DNA of 64,000 nt, taken from positions 22,686 through 86,685 of the forward strand of contig DATBLQ010000021.1 of assembly GCA_036555325.1 (NCBI GenBank), read 5' to 3'. Of this stretch, positions 58,635-64,000 are shown piece by piece. The translations under genes and the position numbers were made by a program. The stretch's first letter is position 1; each line of letters begins with the position of its first letter. The DNA comes from DATBLQ01 sp036555325. Lineage in GTDB: Bacteria > Pseudomonadota > Alphaproteobacteria > Rhizobiales > Aestuariivirgaceae. The notes under the pieces are model-generated. The model worked only from the letters and a program-made list of their open reading frames with translations, was not told the origin of the DNA and did not search any database.

Positions 58635-59954
58635 ATGACTGCCATTTCCTTTCTGCCCGAAAACGACGCCACGAACGGGTGGAACAGAACTCTTCCACCG
58701 CGCGAGCCCCTTCCTCCCCTGGCCGGGCGTCATCGCGCCGACTGGATCGTCGTTGGCGCCGGTTTTGCCGGTCTTGCCGCCGCCAGGCGTCTTGCCGAAA
58801 ACCGGCCCTCCGATTCCATTGCGCTTATCGAAGCTCGCGAAGTCGCCGAAAATGCCTCCGGTCGCAACTCGGGTTTTGCGATTGACTTGCCCCACAACAC
58901 CAGTGGGTCGCTCGATGAGCTTGAAGCCTCACGACGATATATTCGGCTAAGTCGGGCGGCCATCGCCTATCTGCACAAGCAGGTCGCTGAGGGTTCAATC
59001 GATTGTGACTGGTCCCGCCGGGGCAGGTATCATGCCGCTGTATCCGAGCGCGGGACCGCCGAAACTCTGAAACCGTTTGCGACCGAACTCGAGGCCTTGG
59101 ACGAACCGCTGCGCTGGCTCGATCGCGACGACTTGCGGCGCGAGATCGGCTCTTCTTACTACCATGCTGCCGTTTATACTCCGGGATGTGTCTTACTGAA
59201 TCCCGCAGCCCTGACGCGGGGTCTGGCCGCCGCTCTGCCCAACAACGTTACTCTCTACGAAAATTCGCCGATCGTTGTGACCGCCTATGGAAATGAAATC
59301 GAGCTCGCAAGCCCGCAAGGTTTCATTCAGGCTCCCCGCATGGTTCTGTGTGTCAATGGATTTGCCCCCGAGTTCGGCTTTTTCCACCGCCGCCTCTTGC
59401 GATTTGCAGCCTTTGCCAGTCTCACGCGACCCCTGAACGAAACGGAGCGTCAGGCGTTGGGCGTTGCCGAAAGCTGGGGGCTGACACCCGCCAACGCTTT
59501 TGTCTCAGCGACCATGCGCTACACGAACGACCATCGCATACTCATCCGCCATCACATTCCCTATGCCCCCAGGCATGGCGTCACTGAAACTCAGCTGGCG
59601 AAAGTTCGAAAAAAGCACCGCCGGGTTTTTCTTCAGCGCTTTCCCATGCTGCCCGACGTAACCCTCGACTACACCTGGGCTGGTTACGTTTGTTTATCGA
59701 GAAACAATGCACCGGGCTTTGGACGCGCGGCGTCCAACATCTGGACGGCGGTCTGTCAAAATGCGGTTGGTGTGACCAAGGGAACCATCGCCGGGGTGCT
59801 GGCGGCCGACATGGCGTGTGGAGAAGACAACGCGCTCATTGCCGATATGGAACTGCTGGGCAAGCCGGAGAAACTCCCGCCACAGCCATTCTTAAGTCTC
59901 GGTGTCAGGATCAAGAACCGGTGGGATCTCTGGCGTTATCGCTATGAGGCGTGA
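58635..59954 (+). CDS. FAD-dependent oxidoreductase, DAO (glycine/D-amino acid oxidase) family
   Basis: A 439-residue flavoenzyme from ATG 58635 (GTG 58611 would add eight residues). The dinucleotide fold is WIVVGAGFAGLAAARRLAEN (about 39-58); SGRNSGFAIDLPHN and the C-terminal YVCLSRNNAPGFGR with QNAVGVTKGTIAG contact FAD. The type covers sarcosine, dimethylglycine and N-methyl amine oxidases. It lies 60 bases after tmpB on the same strand. I infer that it oxidises a demethylated betaine product such as dimethylglycine or sarcosine, or a methylated aminophosphonate; its acceptor (oxygen, quinone, tetrahydrofolate) is unknown as no folate domain is present. Confidence 0.85.
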   Translation: MTAISFLPENDATNGWNRTLPPREPLPPLAGRHRADWIVVGAGFAGLAAARRLAENRPSDSIALIEAREVAENASGRNSGFAIDLPHNTSGSLDELEASRRYIRLSRAAIAYLHKQVAEGSIDCDWSRRGRYHAAVSERGTAETLKPFATELEALDEPLRWLDRDDLRREIGSSYYHAAVYTPGCVLLNPAALTRGLAAALPNNVTLYENSPIVVTAYGNEIELASPQGFIQAPRMVLCVNGFAPEFGFFHRRLLRFAAFASLTRPLNETERQALGVAESWGLTPANAFVSATMRYTNDHRILIRHHIPYAPRHGVTETQLAKVRKKHRRVFLQRFPMLPDVTLDYTWAGYVCLSRNNAPGFGRAASNIWTAVCQNAVGVTKGTIAGVLAADMACGEDNALIADMELLGKPEKLPPQPFLSLGVRIKNRWDLWRYRYEA

Positions 59955-60018
59955 GTTGGTTGGCATGTTCCTCGGCCATTGCTAACATTCCCGCTGCAAA
60001 CTCAAGAACGTGAAAAGA

Positions 60019-61590
60019 ATGCCGGCCGCTACCATCGATCAGTTGCTGCAACAGGCAATCGCGCTCCATAGGAAAGACGATCTCAATGGTGCGGCGAAAC
60101 TCTATCGGCAGGTGCTGGTTGCCGAACCCAATCACGCCGATGCTCTCAATCTGCTAGGCACGGTTGAAGGCCAGCGTGGCCGATACGGCCATGCCGTAGG
60201 CCTGATTGAAGCGGCCATCCGCCTCAAGCCAGCCGAGCCCGTCTACCGCAACAACGCCGGCAACACGCTGCTGATGGCCCACGAACCGAATCTAGCCGTT
60301 ATGCAACTTGAGGAGGCGGTGCGATTGAAGCCGGATTATATCGACGCTCTGTGTAATCTCGGCAAGGCCCTCGCAGCCTGCGGAAAAACCGACGCCGCTC
60401 GTGCAATGTTGCGCAAGGCGGCAGACATCGATCCATCGCATGAGCGGGTCCGTCTTTCTCTTGCCCAGGCCGAGCAGCACGGCGGTCGGCCGCACCATGC
60501 CAAAGACCAGTTCCGCAAATTGCTGGACGATGATCCAAACGACTTCCGCGCCATTGTCGGCTTCCTCATGTCAGACAGGGTAACCGAAACCAGTCGTGAA
60601 ATGGTCCAGGCTGAGTCGTTGCTTGGCGATCAGCGCATTCCCACGCTGGAGCGATCGGTCCTCATGCACGCACTCGCCAAGGCCTACGACGATCTCGGTC
60701 GTTATGGGGAAGCCATCGGTCTTGTCCTCAAGGCCAAACAGCTTGAAAATGTAACCTTTGATATTTCCAAGCGAGCGGAATGGGCCGGAGACACGAAATC
60801 CGTCTTCACTCGCGAGTTCTTTGCCGAGCGACCGACCTACGGGCATGAAAGCCGGCTTCCGGTGTTCGTGGTCGGCATGCCGCGGTCGGGAACAACCTTG
60901 GTCGAGCAGATCATCGCCAGCCACCCAAAGGCAGTGGGCGCGGGCGAACTTCCCCACATATCGCGCATGGCCACCCTCCTCGGGGCAACCTCGAAGGACG
61001 TGAAGGTCGACGCACCACGCATAAGATCCCTGCAGCCGGAGTACGTGCGAAATCTGGCGGAGGCATATCTTGCACGCCTTGATCCAGAGTGTCTTGCCAA
61101 GCAACGCATCGTCGACAAGTCGCCATTGAACCTGTGCTATCTCGGCTGTGTCGCATTGGCGTTTCGAAACGCCTCTGTCATCTACTGCCGCCGCAATGCG
61201 TTAGACACGTGCTTGTCGATTTTCATGCAAAAGTTCGATCGCGGCCATGACTATTCATATGATTTGGGGACTCTCGGTCGATACTACCGTCTATGCCACG
61301 ATCTCATGGATCATTGGCGAAAGACTGCCCCGCTTAGGATTCTTGAGATCGACTATGAAACGATTGTGAATGGTCTTGAAGCGCAGGCGCGGCGGATTAT
61401 CGATTTTCTCGATTTGGAATGGGATGACGCCTGCCTGTTCTTTCACAAGACGAATAGGAACGTGGCCACCGCCAGCCAGTGGCAGGTAAGGCAGCCAATC
61501 TATCAGACATCGATTGGCCGGTGGCGTCGATATCGGACATATCTCGGTCCTCTGATTGCCGAGCTGGGCGATTTGGCGGACGCCAACTGA
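60019..61590 (+). CDS. TPR-repeat sulfotransferase
   Basis: A 523-residue two-part protein. Residues about 5-215 contain tetratricopeptide repeats, for example AIALHRKDDLNGAAKLYRQV, AVGLIEAAIRLKPAEPVYRN and AVMQLEEAVRLKPDYIDALC. The C-terminal part (about 275-520) is a sulfotransferase domain with the 5'-phosphosulfate loop VVGMPRSGTTLVEQIIASHP and the 3'-phosphate region near YCRRNALDTCLSIFMQKF. It would transfer sulfate from PAPS to an unknown acceptor, probably a protein or glycan bound by the repeats. GTG 60010 is an alternative start. It follows the flavoenzyme gene by 64 bases but may be independent of the phosphonate unit. Confidence 0.9.
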   Translation: MPAATIDQLLQQAIALHRKDDLNGAAKLYRQVLVAEPNHADALNLLGTVEGQRGRYGHAVGLIEAAIRLKPAEPVYRNNAGNTLLMAHEPNLAVMQLEEAVRLKPDYIDALCNLGKALAACGKTDAARAMLRKAADIDPSHERVRLSLAQAEQHGGRPHHAKDQFRKLLDDDPNDFRAIVGFLMSDRVTETSREMVQAESLLGDQRIPTLERSVLMHALAKAYDDLGRYGEAIGLVLKAKQLENVTFDISKRAEWAGDTKSVFTREFFAERPTYGHESRLPVFVVGMPRSGTTLVEQIIASHPKAVGAGELPHISRMATLLGATSKDVKVDAPRIRSLQPEYVRNLAEAYLARLDPECLAKQRIVDKSPLNLCYLGCVALAFRNASVIYCRRNALDTCLSIFMQKFDRGHDYSYDLGTLGRYYRLCHDLMDHWRKTAPLRILEIDYETIVNGLEAQARRIIDFLDLEWDDACLFFHKTNRNVATASQWQVRQPIYQTSIGRWRRYRTYLGPLIAELGDLADAN

Positions 61591-61653
61591 GCCGGCCCCT
61601 GATAGCCGGCACATTACCTTTTGAGCTTGTTCGGCAGAAATCGGTTGGAGGTT

Positions 61654-61695
61654 AGACCCCCTCACAGGGTTGGGATTGGGAGGTCGAGGGGGTCT
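61654..61695. repeat. 10-bp inverted repeat downstream of the sulfotransferase gene
   Basis: AGACCCCCTC (61654-61663) and its exact complement (61686-61695) are separated by 22 bases, between two convergent genes. No T tract follows on either strand, so termination activity is doubtful; it is listed because the arms are perfect. Confidence 0.4.
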
Positions 61696-61704
61696 CCTTC
61701 GATG

Positions 61705-61878
61705 CTAACGGGTCGGGGTTCCGTCAGTATCATCCTCTAGATCGGCTTCATCATCGGGGGATACCGGTTCGTCCTCTTCTTCTTCGACGTCTTCATCCGG
61801 CTCATCGATTTCTTCCCGCTTCGGATTCGCGGCCTCGATGTCGTTGCCGTTGACCACTCTGTGTTGCTCATGACTCAT
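61705..61878 (-). CDS. Small, very acidic protein, unknown
   Basis: A 57-residue frame from ATG 61878 to TAG 61705. GGGAGG lies 6 bases before the ATG, a strong ribosome binding site. About half of the residues from position 21 on are Glu or Asp, including a run DEDVEEEEDEP and SPDDEADLEDDTDG; there is no hydrophobic segment. I do not recognise it. The good ribosome binding site and the biased but clean composition favour a real gene. Possible roles are binding of cations or of a basic partner, or DNA mimicry; none can be supported. Confidence 0.6.
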   Translation of the reverse strand: MSHEQHRVVNGNDIEAANPKREEIDEPDEDVEEEEDEPVSPDDEADLEDDTDGTPTR

Positions 61879-62118
61879 GACGTGCCTCCCAGTTGCGAAT
61901 GGATAGGTGGCTTGTTTCGATACGCAGGACCACCAACACCATTTCCACCAATCGGTTCCGTGAGGAGGATTTCGCTTTTAATACGGGCCGTTACCCGAGG
62001 AATGGCGGGCCGCGCAGAGGGAATTTTGACGGAACTTTAACCTCAGCTTCCGACTTATATAGGTGGGAAGACTTGTTAAACGGCTTGGTGTGCAAGATGA
62101 CCGCTGAGGAAACTTGCA

Positions 62119-62319
62119 ATGAGACTCAGTCCATCCGATCTGCAAACATTGCGTCACGCTGCCGACATTGCCGACGCCCAAAAAGAGCTGGTTGAACTGA
62201 TGGAGAAGCGCTCGGCGAAGGCTCAGCGCGGACCAACGCAACCTGTCAATCCGGTTTTTATCGCAGGTGTTGCCGCGGCCGGTCTGGTGTCCTTATTGGT
62301 CCTGGGTTCGCTGGCTTAA
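62119..62319 (+). CDS. Small single-helix membrane protein, unknown
   Basis: A 66-residue protein with GAGGAAA 7 bases before its ATG. The N-terminal half is a charged amphipathic helix (SDLQTLRHAADIADAQKELV); the C-terminal half has one membrane helix, PVFIAGVAAAGLVSLLVLGS (about 45-64). It is probably a tail-anchored inner-membrane protein. Function unknown, no homologue recognised. It ends 48 bases before the convergent pterin dehydratase gene. Confidence 0.65.
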   Translation: MRLSPSDLQTLRHAADIADAQKELVELMEKRSAKAQRGPTQPVNPVFIAGVAAAGLVSLLVLGSLA

Positions 62320-62366
62320 AGCGCGCCAATTGGCCGCCATTGTAGATTGCGTTTCACAGCAACGGT

Positions 62367-62699
62367 CTATTGGGGGAGGCGGTCGATTTTGCTCGCCATT
62401 ATGAAGTCGTTCTCGTGCAATCCCTTGATCTTTTTGGTTTGCAGTGAAACCGTTGCATATCCCCAACCGAAGTGTATGTCCGGATGATGGCCTTCGGTCT
62501 CGGCGATTTCGGCAACTCTGTTAACGAAACCTAAAGCTTGGCCAAAGTCGCGGAATGAAAAGCGACGCTCGATCCGACGAGCATCGTCGAGTAGCTGCCA
62601 CGCGGGAGTCTGGCTCAGCAGACTCTTCGCTTCATCTGCCGTGAGCGGGGGAACGCCGCCTTTGCACGGGGTACAAGTTTTCTCTGCCAGCGAATTCAT
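62367..62699 (-). CDS. 4a-hydroxytetrahydrobiopterin dehydratase family protein
   Basis: Pterin-4a-carbinolamine dehydratase fold, 110 residues from ATG 62699 with GGAG 8 bases upstream; the frame continues upstream to 62873 without support. The core EIAETEGHHPDIHFGWGYAT (about 72-91) holds the two adjacent active-site His. The third His of the characterised enzymes, in a THxxxGL motif, is replaced: the segment here reads QTKKIKGLHENDFIMA. Many bacterial family members have this variant. The N-terminus has TCTPCKGG. It may recycle a pterin cofactor or act in molybdopterin-related chemistry; phenylalanine hydroxylase is not in the window. Confidence 0.85.
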   Translation of the reverse strand: MNSLAEKTCTPCKGGVPPLTADEAKSLLSQTPAWQLLDDARRIERRFSFRDFGQALGFVNRVAEIAETEGHHPDIHFGWGYATVSLQTKKIKGLHENDFIMASKIDRLPQ

Positions 62700-62862
62700 G
62701 TTCAAGTCTCCGGTTGATTTCTGCTTGCGCTCATACTTCCAGCCCGACCATGTCGGCGCCACATCACCTGCGAACAGTATAAACCCGCTGGCGAACGAAA
62801 TCCTCAAGGCAGGTCTGTTCAAGCCACGGGTGATGTGCTGTTCTCCACCAATGGGAGATCCC

Positions 62863-63082
62863 ATGACCAACAAGCCTGATGCGTCTTCGGCTAACGGGAC
62901 GCGGAATATTCTTGAGCGCGCGCTTTGGGCTCTGGTGGGATTGCGACCCCGAGGACACGGTCCGTTTTTTCCCCCTCAGACTGAATGAAGTCGGCATGAT
63001 CAAGAAGACGCCCAACGAGATCATCGCAGGCTTCACTGACTGGCGCTTCCTCGACGAGATCAAGCGTGAATTGAAGATTTGA
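62863..63082 (+). other. Two short frames, possibly one small gene broken by a frameshift
   Basis: In the 418-base gap 62700-63117 a 41-codon frame starts at ATG 62863 (GGGAGA 4-9 bases upstream; contains ILERALWALVGLRPRGHG) and stops at 62988. A 28-codon frame from ATG 62996 follows in another phase (TPNEIIAGFTDWRFLDEIKR). Neither is recognised. They could be two tiny genes, a degraded gene, or chance. There is no other candidate in this gap. Confidence 0.25.
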
Positions 63083-63117
63083 CGCATATGGCGCTGCTGC
63101 TGGCATTGATTCTTTTT

Positions 63118-64000
63118 CTAGTCAGCGCCATCAGCTTGCGCGCGAGCGATAAATTTCTCTGCAACCGCTTTGCCAAGTGCGATGCCAGCTATGTTGTCCA
63201 TTGGATAGTGGATCCCGGCCCAGATACGCGAACCTCCCGCCTCCCTGCCCAATCTCCGGATAAAATCCGCATGACGGGGAAACAAATATGCCAAAATTTC
63301 GCACCGTGCAGTTGATGCCGTGGAGTGATTTGACGGATAGCTTGGAAAATTGGGTACTGGAAACAGCGGAACGATCCTTGGGTCCAGCTGGTGCGGGCGA
63401 AGGTACCAATAGGCGAACTTTCCATCGTTGCTCGCAATAAACGCATCGAGCATGACCGTTCCGAGCAGCGCATATACGCGTGCGGCGCGAGGCGGATTTT
63501 GGTCTGTCTTATCCTCGAACATCCATGTGTTCGCATAGTCATAGAAAACGGTCATCCCGCCGGTCGGAGTTTGCCAATAGAACGCTTTTGAATTGGTCTC
63601 GAATGTTCGCTGGAATTGTCGCAATCCCTCCGCCTGGGCCCTCGCCTCTGCCGATTGGCAATCTGGCGGCGGGGGAGGACGAAACTCGTTGGCTGATTTC
63701 AGCAAAATTGGCTTCCAGTTGGGCATCGTCACATTTCCGGGTTGGGTCCCGGTCCACATACACGGACCTGTCGGCACCGAGCCGGTCCACTTCCCATCGG
63801 AGCCATCTGCTTTGGCCAGCTCTATCACCCGTTCGGCTACTCGACGCCCCAATTCGAAACCCGCCTTCGTGTCGCTGGGAAACTGAACTCCGGCTCGGAC
63901 GCGCGAATTTGCAGCCTCCTCAGCCATGGCCTGCAGCGGCACAGCCTCCTGGGGAAGGAAGTAAGCCAGTACTGCCGCAGCAGCTCCAGCGACTGCGGCA
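63118..64000 (-). CDS. PAP2 / vanadium-haloperoxidase-type phosphatase, 5' end outside the window
   Basis: The frame is open to the window edge, so the N-terminus is missing; the first visible residues (AAVAGAAAAVLAYFLPQEAV) look like the end of a signal peptide. All three acid phosphatase/haloperoxidase motifs are present: KFAYWYLRP (KxxxxxxRP), YPSNHSTAS (PSxH) and SRIWAGIHYPMDN (SRxxxxxHxxxD). Length and spacing resemble bacterial vanadium haloperoxidase-related PAP2 proteins rather than small PgpB-type phosphatases. It is probably periplasmic and hydrolyses a phosphoester; a haloperoxidase activity would need vanadate and cannot be read from sequence. Confidence 0.88.
   Translation of the reverse strand, partial: AAVAGAAAAVLAYFLPQEAVPLQAMAEEAANSRVRAGVQFPSDTKAGFELGRRVAERVIELAKADGSDGKWTGSVPTGPCMWTGTQPGNVTMPNWKPILLKSANEFRPPPPPDCQSAEARAQAEGLRQFQRTFETNSKAFYWQTPTGGMTVFYDYANTWMFEDKTDQNPPRAARVYALLGTVMLDAFIASNDGKFAYWYLRPHQLDPRIVPLFPVPNFPSYPSNHSTASTARCEILAYLFPRHADFIRRLGREAGGSRIWAGIHYPMDNIAGIALGKAVAEKFIARAQADGAD

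Noticed and set aside
1..64000. Mobile elements, prophage or CRISPR
   Set aside because: No transposase, integrase, phage structural gene, terminal inverted repeats or regularly spaced repeats were seen. The S24 regulator is phage-like in family only.

Overview
The window looks like chromosomal DNA of an alphaproteobacterium, most likely of the order Hyphomicrobiales (Rhizobiales). The evidence is a GcrA cell-cycle regulator, a PodJ-like polar protein with Sel1 repeats, a class I lysyl-tRNA synthetase, a double-length dCTP deaminase, the argD-argF-hslO order, and a PHO box made of 7-base repeats spaced 11 bases apart. I see no insertion sequence, CRISPR array, rRNA or plasmid function. One tRNA gene, Gly(CCC), is present.

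Layout. 1-1.7 kb: gap and rpe (central carbon metabolism). 1.8-10.9 kb, minus strand: an FMN reductase and a peptide-scavenging cluster made of an alpha/beta esterase, a CocE/X-Pro-type hydrolase, a Tat-exported peptide-binding protein, two permeases and a fused double ATPase. 11.0-18.8 kb: the whole phosphate regulon phoR-pstSCAB-phoU-phoB, with a four-repeat PHO box before pstS. 18.9-26.3 kb: a small exported protein, gcrA, argDF-hslO, argE, apaG and dcd. 26.3-36.7 kb: a family 2 glycosyltransferase whose reading frame crosses the tRNA antisense, a solute-binding protein, a DinG-like helicase, lysK, and a phage-type S24 repressor coupled to pseudouridine catabolism (psuK-psuG). 36.8-45.4 kb: pyrD, a MATE exporter, a ligase-associated helicase with its PdeM phosphoesterase, and podJ. 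45.6-51.1 kb: a MerR regulator with a beta-oxidation operon. 51.5-60.0 kb: accessory metabolism. 60.0-64.0 kb: a TPR-sulfotransferase, small proteins, a pterin dehydratase and a partial PAP2/haloperoxidase-type enzyme cut by the window end.

The most interesting part is 54.2-60.0 kb. A gene that would usually be called gamma-butyrobetaine hydroxylase overlaps (ATGA) a gene for a PhnZ-type HD oxygenase. This pairing matches TmpA/TmpB, which release glycine betaine and phosphate from 2-(trimethylammonio)ethylphosphonate. Divergent to them lie a non-pyrrolysine MttB-family methyltransferase and a SAM methyltransferase, and downstream lies a DAO-family flavoenzyme. Together they could form a route from a quaternary-amine phosphonate to phosphate, betaine and demethylated products. 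A perfect 10-bp inverted repeat sits in the shared promoter region, and no PHO box is visible there. Just upstream is an ectC gene with a full catalytic set but no ectA or ectB in the window.

All functions are inferred from sequence alone. Starts were moved from the longest open frame where a ribosome binding site, overlap or family length argued for it.
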